A program made the position numbers and the translations under genes. The notes under the pieces are model-generated. The model did no database searches. It had not been told where the DNA came from and saw nothing but the letters and a program-made list of their open reading frames with translations. From a virus, in the IMG/VR virus record IMGVR_UViG_3300029260_000321, positions 1-32,247 of that record: DNA of 32,247 nucleotides; one strand, given 5' to 3'. Below are positions 22,945 to 30,712 of this stretch, one piece after another (within the stretch, counting starts at the first letter, position 1; every line of letters begins with the position of its first letter).

Positions 22945-25532
22945 TATAGTCCTGCATTTTCTAGTCTAGCTTCTAACTCAGCTATCTTAGCTATTAATAA
23001 ATCTATATATTTAACTGACTTATATCCTTCATCATTTGTTTCTACAAATTCTGGATGATCTAACTCTAATTCTTGTGCTATAACACCAACTCTGTATCCT
23101 TCATCAGAATCTTTTATTGTAAAAGATTTCCATTCTACATCAATTGTATCCGGCTCAAGTTCTTCTATGTTTTCTTTTAGTCTTTCATCTGAAGATAGAA
23201 TAAAGTTTGTACCTGTAAATGTACTACTTGAAACTACAGCTGATGAAAAAGTTTTTGCTCCTGCTACTGTTTGTGTTCCTGTAAGATAAACTACACTTCC
23301 ATTTGCTGCTGAAGTAATACGCCCTTGAGCATCTACTGTAATATCAGCTGCAGTATAAGCTGCTGCACTTACTGCTGTATTATCTAAATTTACAGTTACA
23401 GTATCTGCTGCACTTACTACTGAAGATAAACCAACACCACCAGCTATTAATGCTGTTCCACCATTTGCTATAACTTCAGCTGTACCAGTATCTCCTGTTA
23501 CACTAAATGAATATGAATTTGCTTCTGCCCATACTGCATCAGCTCTTAAAAACTTAAGTTGATCTCCAGCTGCTGATCCAGGTACTGCTCCTTTTAATCC
23601 TGCTGCCGCTGCAGTTGCTGGAGTCATAGCATTAATGGAAATAACGGGTGCAGCTCCCTCTGTTGATACTATTGGTAATGTTGCAGTTACACCTGTAACA
23701 GTTCCCGCACCTCCAGCATATTGAGGAATATTTAACACCCCACTTGTTAAAGTAGAAGCCCCTGATGTACCTGTAGTTGTTAAACTCGTAAATGGTACTG
23801 AAGGTATAACCGGAGTAGGTATGTTTAAAACAGTACCACTAAGGGTTGCTGCACCAGATCCTGTTGTTGTTAAAGTATTTTGTGTATTAGCGTAGTTAGG
23901 TACATTTAAAACTCCCGAAGTTAATGTAGATACTCCACTTGTTCCAGTTGTTGTTAAGCTAGTAAAAGCAGATGCACCTGGTGTAGGAATATTTAATACA
24001 TTAGATATTAATGTTGCTGCTCCAGTACCTGTAGTCGTTAAACTATTTACTTGTCCGCTACCTGCTGCTGCATCAACCCAATCAAGTGTAGTTCCTGTAC
24101 TAGACAATACTTGTCCTGCAGTTCCTAATTGATCATTAACATCTAAAATACCACCTGTTATTTTTATTCCAGTTGCTGCGGTTGCAAGCTTCTGTATTCC
24201 ATTATGGTATATATCTACTGAATCACTATCATTACATATAACAGCATTTTTAGTTAAGGCTGATTGTAAAATTACATTAGAACCTTGAATAACTAAATTA
24301 CCTGTTCCTGTATCTTTTATTATACTATTAGTTTGATTATGAAATATTTCTAAATCTCCTGGAATTGCAGGATCTCCAAATGTTAATTTCACATCATCAT
24401 TAAAATTAGCTCCTTTATAAAATCTAGTTATCTCAAGTCCTCCATCTAATGTAAAGTACTCACCCAACGAACCTGCAGGATTTGTAGCTCTCATAGATAT
24501 GTCTCCTGATGGCTTTCTATTTTGTATTTCTAAGTTATCACCATCAAAATACATTCTAGCATCAGTTGCTGGAGTTGAACCTAAATTTAAATTTATATTG
24601 TCATTAAAAGTTAAGTCAGCTGTTATTGTAGAAGTCCATCTAGCAGATGTACTTGTACTTGATAATAACATACCGGCTGCTCCTAAACTACTTGTATCAT
24701 CTTTTACTCCACCTTGAAGGCTAAGCGTTGCTTCAACACTTACTGTTTCTGTATCATCAGTACCAATAGTTAAAGTTGCTGTTGCACCTGCCCCACTTTG
24801 TACCATTATTACAGGAGCTGCATCACTTAATACATTTGCTGCAGTCCACATAGCCATATGACTAACAGTTCCAGATCCGGTTACTGTTGGATTATTTTGC
24901 CAAGCAAGAGTAGTACCATCAGAAATCAATATTTGATTTGCTGCACCAATAGCTAATTCTTCTTTAACATTTGCTGCACTACCTATCCAAATACTTCCTT
25001 GTGTAAGAGCTACAACTGGATCATCGTCAGCCCAAACAACTCTACCATCTGCAAGAGATCTTAGAATTCTATTAGCTGTTCCTGCTACTGCACCTGCAGA
25101 ATCTTTTACAATATTGTGTAATGTAGTAGAATTTGTCACATCTCCTGTTGTACCAAGGTCTACATTAAGACTTGTTACAAAACTTCCAGTTACAGTAATT
25201 ATAGTAGCTGCTGCATTTTGAGATATTATACTATTTTTTATAGTTGGGCTTTGAGTAACACATGTTCCTGTTGCTGCAGCATATAGTGGTATGCTATTTT
25301 CAGTAGCGGCTGAAGCCGGGTCCTGTACTACTACACCAGTTAATAGATCACATTTAAGATCTGCATATTTAATAGCAAAAGGTGACATTTGTGAAATGTA
25401 ACTCCCAGCAGTATCTATTCTACTAGTACTTGCTAACTTTCCAAATTGAAAATAATCTCTGTCTTTATCAAGAGTTATCTTTTTTTTGTTTCTTTTTAAT
25501 AGCCCTAAGACTTCTTGTATAAATATGCTCAT
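22944..25532 (-). CDS. Tail fibre/spike with C-terminal S74 intramolecular chaperone
   Basis: This is a large host-recognition fibre of 862 residues. The first 35 residues (MSIFIQEVLGLLKRNKK, then DRDYFQFG) probably bind the tail. Most of the body is Ala/Thr/Gly/Ser-rich with beta-type repeats, including four copies of a unit like SLTTTGTSGASTLTSGVLN at roughly residues 495-605. TQTVAGAKTF is a common fibre turn. Residues 780-862 form the peptidase S74 chaperone: SSDERLKENI starts the domain and GYRVGVIAQEL and YIDLLIAKIAELE complete it. In this family the chaperone drives trimerisation and cuts itself off at a Ser near the SDERLK motif. The gene is followed by a small structural gene with one-base overlap. 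The exact receptor cannot be read. Confidence 0.88.
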   Translation of the reverse strand: MSIFIQEVLGLLKRNKKKITLDKDRDYFQFGKLASTSRIDTAGSYISQMSPFAIKYADLKCDLLTGVVVQDPASAATENSIPLYAAATGTCVTQSPTIKNSIISQNAAATIITVTGSFVTSLNVDLGTTGDVTNSTTLHNIVKDSAGAVAGTANRILRSLADGRVVWADDDPVVALTQGSIWIGSAANVKEELAIGAANQILISDGTTLAWQNNPTVTGSGTVSHMAMWTAANVLSDAAPVIMVQSGAGATATLTIGTDDTETVSVEATLSLQGGVKDDTSSLGAAGMLLSSTSTSARWTSTITADLTFNDNINLNLGSTPATDARMYFDGDNLEIQNRKPSGDISMRATNPAGSLGEYFTLDGGLEITRFYKGANFNDDVKLTFGDPAIPGDLEIFHNQTNSIIKDTGTGNLVIQGSNVILQSALTKNAVICNDSDSVDIYHNGIQKLATAATGIKITGGILDVNDQLGTAGQVLSSTGTTLDWVDAAAGSGQVNSLTTTGTGAATLISNVLNIPTPGASAFTSLTTTGTSGVSTLTSGVLNVPNYANTQNTLTTTGSGAATLSGTVLNIPTPVIPSVPFTSLTTTGTSGASTLTSGVLNIPQYAGGAGTVTGVTATLPIVSTEGAAPVISINAMTPATAAAAGLKGAVPGSAAGDQLKFLRADAVWAEANSYSFSVTGDTGTAEVIANGGTALIAGGVGLSSVVSAADTVTVNLDNTAVSAAAYTAADITVDAQGRITSAANGSVVYLTGTQTVAGAKTFSSAVVSSSTFTGTNFILSSDERLKENIEELEPDTIDVEWKSFTIKDSDEGYRVGVIAQELELDHPEFVETNDEGYKSVKYIDLLIAKIAELEARLENAGL
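23724..24052 (-). repeat. Tandem repeats in the tail-fibre gene
   Basis: Within the fibre gene, four units of roughly 65-95 bases encode variants of SLTTTGTSGASTLTSGVLNI (some read TTTGTGAATLISNVLNIP or TTTGSGAATLSGTVLNIP), separated by short variable linkers. Unit spacing is irregular and the DNA copies are diverged, so this is a protein-level repeat of the fibre shaft and not a recent duplication. Confidence 0.65.
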
Positions 25533-25535
25533 AAC

Positions 25536-25880
25536 TTATATGTATAATGCAGCCACCGTAATTGACGCTACTGCTGTATATTCTATTTCTATAGTACCTA
25601 AAGTACTGTTAAATGCTTCTGTTTCAAACGGTCCTAAAAAACCTTCTTCTCCAGCTGCAAGGATTAATGTTGCCACTTCTTTAACAAGTGTTCCTAATAA
25701 AGGATCTACAACAGTTGTAATAACTGGAGTTACAGTTGACGTAACAGACACACCACTTGCGTTTTTAACATGGAAATATTCAATTCCTGTATTTAATACT
25801 TTATCTCCAGCTGCAGCAGATGCTGCATAAACTGGTTTTAAACCAGCTTGTGTAATTTTTTGTGCTGTTATTGTTGCCAT
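25536..25880 (-). CDS. Small virion structural protein
   Basis: The 114-residue protein is beta-rich and dominated by Ala, Thr, Val and Gly: MATITAQKITQAGLKPVYAA at the start, a YFHVKNASGVSV strand, GPFETEAFN turn and ASITVAALYI at the end. This is the pattern of small head-decoration or tail-completion proteins found beside tail-fibre genes in many phages. No catalytic residues are seen. It is encoded three bases upstream of the fibre gene in the same minus-strand operon. The plus-strand frame across it (25486-25830) is a shadow. Confidence 0.65.
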   Translation of the reverse strand: MATITAQKITQAGLKPVYAASAAAGDKVLNTGIEYFHVKNASGVSVTSTVTPVITTVVDPLLGTLVKEVATLILAAGEEGFLGPFETEAFNSTLGTIEIEYTAVASITVAALYI

Positions 25881-25885
25881 TTTAT

Positions 25886-26107
25886 TTATGAATTACGGTA
25901 TCCGTTTTTAAATGCAGCTGATTGCTCTGGCTCATTTGCTCTAGTTGTTACTTGCTTAGCTTGAAAACCAGCTGCAGCTAACCTTTCTCTAGTTGCTGTT
26001 GCTGTAGCATTTTTCTTTGCTTGAATTTTAGCGGGTATGCTTGTTGGATTAAAATATCCATTAGCAACCTTTCCGTCCCCCATAGGGAATGATATCTTTT
26101 TACCCAT
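25886..26107 (-). CDS. Small basic hypothetical protein of the structural cassette
   Basis: The 73-residue protein is basic and polar. It begins MGKKISFPMGDGKVANGYFN and has an Ala/Thr-rich helix with many charges (KIQAKKNATATATRERLAA) before a polar tail ending NGYRNS. There is no membrane helix or signal. It lies between two structural genes and is probably co-transcribed with them. A virion-associated or assembly role is likely by position only. Confidence 0.55.
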   Translation of the reverse strand: MGKKISFPMGDGKVANGYFNPTSIPAKIQAKKNATATATRERLAAAGFQAKQVTTRANEPEQSAAFKNGYRNS

Positions 26108-26119
26108 GTTTTCTATTTT

Positions 26120-26344
26120 TTATTTGTAAACATCCATTACATCTCCGCCTTTAGTGTAACCCATAAGACCTCCACCGTTAGCATATGCTTCCATACGTTC
26201 TTTACCTGGATTACCACCATTACGCATCATCATATTATCTTCTTGAGGTGTTCCTGTATTAAACATACCACCATCTTGCATTTTTTTCTTTGTTGAACCA
26301 CCTTTTCCATAGCTCTTTCCTGCTATTCTCATGTTATTTGGCAT
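26120..26344 (-). CDS. Small Gly/Met/Lys-rich protein
   Basis: The 74-residue protein is low in hydrophobic residues and rich in Gly, Met, Lys and Asn, with repeated GG steps (SYGKGGSTKKK, RNGGNPGKE, YANGGGLMGYTKGGD). Such short GG-repeat proteins occur near tail genes in aquatic phages, but their role is not known. The gene lies six bases downstream of the holin gene, so it is translated in the lysis/structural operon. A second small protein with a similar ending (KLGGGTHNTYSGK) lies at 27386-27613. Confidence 0.5.
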   Translation of the reverse strand: MPNNMRIAGKSYGKGGSTKKKMQDGGMFNTGTPQEDNMMMRNGGNPGKERMEAYANGGGLMGYTKGGDVMDVYK

Positions 26345-26349
26345 AATTT

Positions 26350-26757
26350 CTATTTTTTATTATTTATTTTTCTTGCCTTTTCAATGGACCTTCCACCAAA
26401 ATAAGCACCTATTACAGTTATTAATACTAATTGTAGTAAGTCAACCCAACTAGATTTTACATCAAATGCAATAAATCCTGCATCTATAAAAACTAATAAT
26501 ACTGTTGCTATTACTAAAAATATCATTACTAATGGTCTAACATTCTTGCTTAACCAACTATCACTGGCCATATCTGAGGACCAACGTGCAGATATTTCTT
26601 TTTCTATTTCTAATTCATACTGTGCAACTAATTCTTTTATCTTTAATTCTGCAGCAAGTTTTTCATCTTTAGAAGTAAGTAGATTATCTAAGACACCACC
26701 TATTCCTTCAACTAATTTTGTTGCTCCTCCTGAAAATATTTTACTTAATATACTCAT
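26350..26757 (-). CDS. Holin of the GTA_holin_3TM type
   Basis: The 135-residue protein permeabilises the inner membrane at lysis. The N-terminal part (1-55) is amphipathic with a Gly-rich start and a charged helix. Then the family signature appears: ARWSSDM and SWLSKNVRPL just ahead of the first strong span (about 74-94, LVMIFLVIATVLLVFID). A second span covers about 104-121 (WVDLLQLVLITVIGAYFGG), followed by RSIEKA. The ARW...SKNVRP motif and the GAYFGGRSIEK end match the GTA_holin_3TM family, where the first helix is weak. No endolysin gene was identified in the window. The start overlaps the preceding gene's stop by one base. Confidence 0.8.
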   Translation of the reverse strand: MSILSKIFSGGATKLVEGIGGVLDNLLTSKDEKLAAELKIKELVAQYELEIEKEISARWSSDMASDSWLSKNVRPLVMIFLVIATVLLVFIDAGFIAFDVKSSWVDLLQLVLITVIGAYFGGRSIEKARKINNKK

Positions 26758-27389
26758 TATGCTATTGCTGTTGTTGTTAATACTCCTGCGTCAGATACAT
26801 CAATCCTATACTTGTTTCCATTGGATGCAGTTAATACAGGTCCATAGCCATTATCAAATACAATATTTTTAGTTGCTCCAACACCTATTGATATATCATT
26901 AGTACCTTGTAGTACTTTAACACCGCTTCCTTCTACAATGGTTCTAAAGTTTAATGTTTCACCAACTTTATCTTTCCATACATTTGATCCAGCTCCTACA
27001 TTAGCTGCAGTATTTGGTTCTCCTGTTGTTGTTATCTCTACATAATTATCTAATGATCCTATAGCAAGAGTAAGGTTGCTGCTCATTGACTTAAGGGATC
27101 TGAAATATACAGTACATTTTTCTGTCTCTTCATTAGCTACAGTTTTTTGATATACTTGCCCTGTCCCTGCTGCTGGTATAGCTGGAGAATTTGCATGGTC
27201 ACAATGCTCTGCAGCAACCTTAAAATCTCTCACTTTTATTACCTTTATACTTTTATATGGTATTGGAGATGCAACACCAGTCATATCAGGCTTTTCATTA
27301 ACACCTAAGACTAAAACATCATCTAAATTTGCTTTCTTAGCAAAGATGCCCCTTCTTATTAAACTTAATACATCAGTTAAGATATTCAT
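26757..27389 (-). CDS. Tail/virion protein with a fibre-like N-terminal anchor
   Basis: The 210-residue protein starts MNILTDVLSLIRRGIFAKKANLDD, a hydrophobic-basic-LD pattern like that at the start of the 862-residue fibre (MSIFIQEVLGLLKRNKKKITLDKDRD). The remainder is beta-rich and Thr/Gly/Val-rich (YFRSLKSMSSNLTLAIGSLDNYVEI, ending VLTTTAIA). A shared virion-anchoring N-terminus is therefore likely, with a different distal domain. It may be a second fibre or a short baseplate protein. It overlaps its neighbour on the 5' side by four bases and the holin gene by one. Confidence 0.6.
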   Translation of the reverse strand: MNILTDVLSLIRRGIFAKKANLDDVLVLGVNEKPDMTGVASPIPYKSIKVIKVRDFKVAAEHCDHANSPAIPAAGTGQVYQKTVANEETEKCTVYFRSLKSMSSNLTLAIGSLDNYVEITTTGEPNTAANVGAGSNVWKDKVGETLNFRTIVEGSGVKVLQGTNDISIGVGATKNIVFDNGYGPVLTASNGNKYRIDVSDAGVLTTTAIA

Positions 27390-27613
27390 TTTCCACTATA
27401 TGTGTTATGGGTACCTCCCCCTAATTTATACTCTTGCATGCGTTCACTACCATCTCTCATTTTTACAAGACGTTTAGCATTATTACCTAATCTCATTTTT
27501 TGCATAAGTGAATTACTCATTGCTTCATCCATTTCTGAACCATATGTTTTCATAAGTAATTTACTTTGCTGTCTACTTGCTTTGCCCATTGGCATACATG
27601 ATCCTTTTTTCAT
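27386..27613 (-). CDS. Small basic Met/Lys/Gly protein
   Basis: The 75-residue protein is basic, with many Met, Lys, Arg and Ser residues (MGKASRQQSKLLMKTYGSEMDE, MRLGNNAKRLVKMRDGSERM), and it ends in a Gly-rich tail (YKLGGGTHNTYSGK). Its C-terminal Gly/Tyr pattern resembles that of the gene at 26120-26344. It overlaps the next gene by four bases, and small genes lie 10 bases upstream. It has no membrane or catalytic motif. A virion or scaffolding role is inferred from its place in the structural cassette. Confidence 0.55.
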   Translation of the reverse strand: MKKGSCMPMGKASRQQSKLLMKTYGSEMDEAMSNSLMQKMRLGNNAKRLVKMRDGSERMQEYKLGGGTHNTYSGK

Positions 27614-27623
27614 TGTTCTCTTT

Positions 27624-27767
27624 TTATATATCTAATGTAAATACTACAAAAAATAAATATAGTTTATATGTAGAATAATCATGCTTATCATCCTCTTCCA
27701 TTATTTCCCAACCCAACATAAAACTATGATGAGGCCAGTGAAATCCAATTTCTAAATTCCAATTCAT
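27624..27767 (-). CDS. Small aromatic-rich protein
   Basis: A 47-residue minus-strand frame, start at 27767, reads MNWNLEIGFHWPHHSFMLGW with an acidic centre (MEEDDKHD) and a hydrophobic C-terminal strand (LYLFFVVFTLDI). The HWPHHSF and GWE steps and the final FTLDI strand look like a small beta-hairpin protein found in phages of Bacteroidota, as far as I can recall. Its start overlaps the stop of the next gene upstream by one base (TAATG), and the following small gene begins 11 bases downstream. This overlap supports both being real. Function is unknown. Confidence 0.55.
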   Translation of the reverse strand: MNWNLEIGFHWPHHSFMLGWEIMEEDDKHDYSTYKLYLFFVVFTLDI

Positions 27768-27880
27768 TATTTCAAATCTTCTTTTAATTCATCTTTCTTG
27801 TGACAAAGTCCTTCTCTGCACGCACTGAAGCAAATTTTACCTCTTGTTACCCATTGTATAAAAATACATATGTTTCTCAT
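27767..27880 (-). CDS. Very small Cys-containing protein
   Basis: A 37-residue frame starts at 27880 on the minus strand and stops at 27769-27767. It has four Cys residues (C5, C17, C21, C26) spaced CFSACREGLC near the centre and a charged end (KKDELKEDLK). The Cys spacing could bind zinc or form a small knuckle, but only three are close together. It is the first frame of the minus-strand cassette, beside the divergent intergenic region. Support is the one-base overlap with the next gene and the absence of another explanation for the stretch. Confidence 0.4.
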   Translation of the reverse strand: MRNICIFIQWVTRGKICFSACREGLCHKKDELKEDLK

Positions 27881-27912
27881 TAGATCCTGATTTAAAGTAG
27901 TATATAAATAAT

Positions 27913-27927
27913 ATACAAATTTTGTAT
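27913..27927. promoter_or_regulatory. Inverted repeat in the divergent intergenic region
   Basis: ATACAAA (27913-27919), one T, then TTTGTAT (27921-27927) is a perfect 7-1-7 inverted repeat. It lies between the minus-strand cassette (start 27880) and the nrd operon (28097). Its two arms also supply a TTTG to each strand. It could be an operator for a dimeric regulator. AT-rich DNA gives such palindromes by chance, so this is tentative. Confidence 0.3.
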
Positions 27928-27959
27928 CACATTAGCAACTCTAACACATATATAAATAC

Positions 27960-27967
27960 TATATTTG
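27960..27967 (+). promoter_or_regulatory. Promoter -7 box upstream of the nrd leader
   Basis: TATATTTG at 27960-27967 is an exact TAnnTTTG match. No TTTG lies at the standard distance upstream; the nearest (27921-27924) is 35 bases away. The flanks AACACA and TGTGTT form a loose inverted repeat around it. The nrdB ATG is 129 bases further on, which leaves a long leader with a hairpin. Confidence 0.35.
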
Positions 27968-28039
27968 TGTGTTCATGAAAAATGCTTGATTGAGTTTTTA
28001 TTTTTCAGCAAATTTTCTTACATTATATATAGTCAACAC

Positions 28040-28075
28040 GCTGCATCTTTTTTATCTAGAATGATGCGGCTTTTT
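28040..28075 (+). terminator. Terminator-like hairpin in the nrd leader
   Basis: GCTGCATC (28040-28047) pairs with GATGCGGC (28063-28070), one G-U pair, around a 15-base loop, and is followed by TTTTT (28071-28075). It is GC-richer than its surroundings. Coming after a promoter box and 21 bases before the nrdB ATG, it could act as an attenuator or end a short RNA of about 90-100 bases. Confidence 0.5.
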
Positions 28076-28096
28076 AATCCTCAATTTTTAACATAA

Positions 28097-29077
28097 ATGA
28101 ACAAAAACATTTTTTTACCAAGAACAAATATACTGCCTTATGAATATCCCCAGCTATTAGCATACAAAGATGCTATTAGACACTCATATTGGATTGATAC
28201 AGAATTTAATTTTACAGAAGACATCCAAGATTTTAAGGTTACAATTAGTCCTAAAGAAAGAGATGTTATTAAAAAAACTATGCTTGCTATTGCACAAATA
28301 GAAGTTAATGTCAAAACATTCTGGGCTGATATGTATAAACGTATGCCTATAACTGAAGTTGGAGATGTAGGAATGACATTTGCTGAATCTGAAGTAAGAC
28401 ACAAAGATGCATATGCTAGACTACTAAGGATCTTAGGATTAGAAAAAGAATTTGAAACTGTTGTTGACGTACCGGCAATAGCAGGTAGGATTAAATACTT
28501 AAAAAAATACTTAGATGGAACTAGAAGTAGGGATGATAAAATGTATACTAAATCAGTATTGCTTTTCTCTCTATTTATAGAACATGTAAGTTTATTTAGT
28601 CAATTTCTTATCATGATGTCTTTCAATAAAGAACTAAATTTATTTAAGGGAATCTCTAATGTTGTTGAGGCTACCTCAAAAGAAGAAGAGATACATGGTA
28701 ACTTTGGTGCAGAGATAATTAACATAATTAAAAGTGAAAACCCTGAGTGGTTTGATGAAGAGTTTAAAGATCTAATTCACTCTGCTTGTAAAAAAGCATA
28801 TGATGCAGAATGTGAAATACTAGATTGGATCTTTGTAAAAGGTGAGTTAGAGTTTCTATCTAAAGAAACTATTCAGCATTTTATAAAGGATAGATTTAAC
28901 AACTCACTTAAGAAAATAGGTATGGAAACAATCTTTACTGTAGACCATACACTATTAGAAAAAACTGAATGGTTTAATATAGAAATCACAGCAACTAAGG
29001 AGGGTGACTTCTTTTATAAAAAACAAGTAGACTACAACAAAAAAAGCAAGAGCATCACTGAAGATGATTTATTTTAA
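28097..29077 (+). CDS. nrdB: Class I ribonucleotide reductase, radical-generating subunit
   Basis: The 326-residue subunit houses the metal-radical cofactor that starts reduction of ribonucleotides to deoxyribonucleotides. Carboxylate and His ligands are recognisable: E69 in IAQIEVNVKTFW takes the place of the usual first Asp. SEVRHKDAY holds E99, H102 and the radical Tyr candidate Y106. IEHVSLF and KEEEIHGNFG supply the second-half ligands. No N-terminal ATP-cone is present. The C-terminal tail (ITEDDLF) is the type that docks into NrdA. It starts after a leader with a terminator-like hairpin, and nrdA follows nine bases later. The Glu at the first ligand position is shared with some other class I groups, so the metal content is not settled by the sequence. 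Confidence 0.9.
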   Translation: MNKNIFLPRTNILPYEYPQLLAYKDAIRHSYWIDTEFNFTEDIQDFKVTISPKERDVIKKTMLAIAQIEVNVKTFWADMYKRMPITEVGDVGMTFAESEVRHKDAYARLLRILGLEKEFETVVDVPAIAGRIKYLKKYLDGTRSRDDKMYTKSVLLFSLFIEHVSLFSQFLIMMSFNKELNLFKGISNVVEATSKEEEIHGNFGAEIINIIKSENPEWFDEEFKDLIHSACKKAYDAECEILDWIFVKGELEFLSKETIQHFIKDRFNNSLKKIGMETIFTVDHTLLEKTEWFNIEITATKEGDFFYKKQVDYNKKSKSITEDDLF

Positions 29078-29086
29078 ACCAAGAAG

Positions 29087-30712
29087 ATGGAATATAAAAA
29101 ATACTATTGGCTCAATGAAGATAGCCGCAAATTCTTATCAAGAGGATATATAACTGAAACACCAGAACAAAGAATAAAAAATATTGCTACTATAGCAGAG
29201 AAGTATTTAAAGATAGACGGCTTTGCCTTGAAGTTTGAAGACTACATGTCACGTGGCTTCTACTCTTTATCTACTCCTGTTTGGATCAATTTTGGTAAAC
29301 AAAAGGGATTGCCAATTAGCTGCTATGGAAGTAATGTTGATGATTCACTGGACAGCATATTAAATGCAGGCCGTGAAATTGGATTGATGTCTAAATATGG
29401 TGGAGGAACAAGCGCCTATCTAGGAAACATTAGACCTAGAGGTACAGAAATTTCTACAGGTGGTCATGCAGATGGGCCAATTCATTATGCTAGAATTTAT
29501 GACACAGTAGTTGATGTATGTAAACAATCAGAAGCTAGACTTGGTGCATGTGCAGTATACTTACCATTAGAGCATGCAGACATTCTAGATTTCCTAGATA
29601 TGGGAACTGAAGGAAACCCAATACAAAATTTACAGTATGGAGTTACAGTTACTGATAACTGGATAGCTGAAATGAAAGCTGGAGATAAACTTAAGCGTAA
29701 GATCTGGGCCAAAGTAATTCAAAGAAGAAGTGAATTTGGTTTTCCTTACATAATGTTTAAGGATAACTCTAATAACAACTCACCTTATAAAGAATTAGGT
29801 TTAGAAATTAATGCTTCTAATCTATGTTCTGAAATACAATTACCTACTGATTCATTTAATTCATTTGTGTGTTGTTTAGGATCTATAAACCTATTACACT
29901 GGGATGAATTAAAAGATACAGATGCAATAGAAACATATACTCTTTTCTTAAATGCAGTAATGGATGAGTTTATTTCAAAAGCTTCTCATCTTCCCGGTAT
30001 GAAGAGAGCTTATAGATTTGCTGAGCAGCATAGAGCTATAGGTGTTGGAGTTTTAGGATACCACTCATTATTTCAATCTAAGCTTATTGAGTTTGACTCA
30101 CTGCAAGCTAAAGGATTAAACAATGAAATATTTAAAACATTAAAAGAAAAGACTGAAGAAGGATCTAAATGGTTACATGATCATAGAGAAGTAAGATCTT
30201 TAAGAGAGGGTTATGCTAACACTACTCTTATGGCTATTGCTCCAACTAAATCAAGTTCATTTATACACGGTGCTGTGTCTATGGGTATAGAACCTATCAA
30301 GTCTAATTACTTTATTAAAGATCTTGCTAAGTCTAAGACTGTATATAAAAATCCTTTCTTAGAAGAACAATTAGAAAAATATGGTATGAACACCCCGGCT
30401 ATCTGGAAAGGTATCCTTAAAAAGGACGGTTCAGTTCAACACTTAGATTTTCCTAATAAAGCAGTGTTTAAGTCTTTTGTTGAGATATCTCCTAAAGAGT
30501 TAGTACTACAAGCAGCTCAGAGGCAAAAGTTTATTGACCAGTCACAATCACTTAACTTAATGATTGACCCGTCAGTATCAGCCAAAGACATTAATGCTTT
30601 GTACTTATATGCTCATGAAGAAGGAGTGAAAACTTTATACTATCAATTTAGTAAAAGTTCTGCTCAAGATTTTGCAAGAAATATTTTAGAATGCTCTAGC
30701 TGTGAAGGCTAA
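29087..30712 (+). CDS. nrdA: Class I ribonucleotide reductase, catalytic subunit, without ATP-cone
   Basis: The 541-residue subunit is much shorter than E. coli NrdA (761) and starts directly in the helical region before the barrel, so it lacks the N-terminal ATP-cone that senses dATP. The catalytic set is complete: redox C79 in ISCYGSN; N245, C247 and E249 in SNLCSEI; the partner C262 in FVCCLGSINL; the radical-transfer pair Y518-Y519 in TLYYQF; and the C-terminal CSSC (536-539) that receives electrons from thioredoxin or glutaredoxin. A compact enzyme without a cone should escape overall dATP inhibition and keep dNTP supply high during phage replication. Its stop overlaps that of the converging thioredoxin-like gene. 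Confidence 0.92.
   Translation: MEYKKYYWLNEDSRKFLSRGYITETPEQRIKNIATIAEKYLKIDGFALKFEDYMSRGFYSLSTPVWINFGKQKGLPISCYGSNVDDSLDSILNAGREIGLMSKYGGGTSAYLGNIRPRGTEISTGGHADGPIHYARIYDTVVDVCKQSEARLGACAVYLPLEHADILDFLDMGTEGNPIQNLQYGVTVTDNWIAEMKAGDKLKRKIWAKVIQRRSEFGFPYIMFKDNSNNNSPYKELGLEINASNLCSEIQLPTDSFNSFVCCLGSINLLHWDELKDTDAIETYTLFLNAVMDEFISKASHLPGMKRAYRFAEQHRAIGVGVLGYHSLFQSKLIEFDSLQAKGLNNEIFKTLKEKTEEGSKWLHDHREVRSLREGYANTTLMAIAPTKSSSFIHGAVSMGIEPIKSNYFIKDLAKSKTVYKNPFLEEQLEKYGMNTPAIWKGILKKDGSVQHLDFPNKAVFKSFVEISPKELVLQAAQRQKFIDQSQSLNLMIDPSVSAKDINALYLYAHEEGVKTLYYQFSKSSAQDFARNILECSSCEG

Noticed and set aside
23724-24052. CRISPR-like repeats
   Set aside because: The units are in frame in a tail-fibre gene, diverged, and irregularly spaced.
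25486-25830. Plus-strand 114-residue frame across the tail cassette
   Set aside because: It lies opposite two well supported minus-strand structural genes and mirrors their codons.
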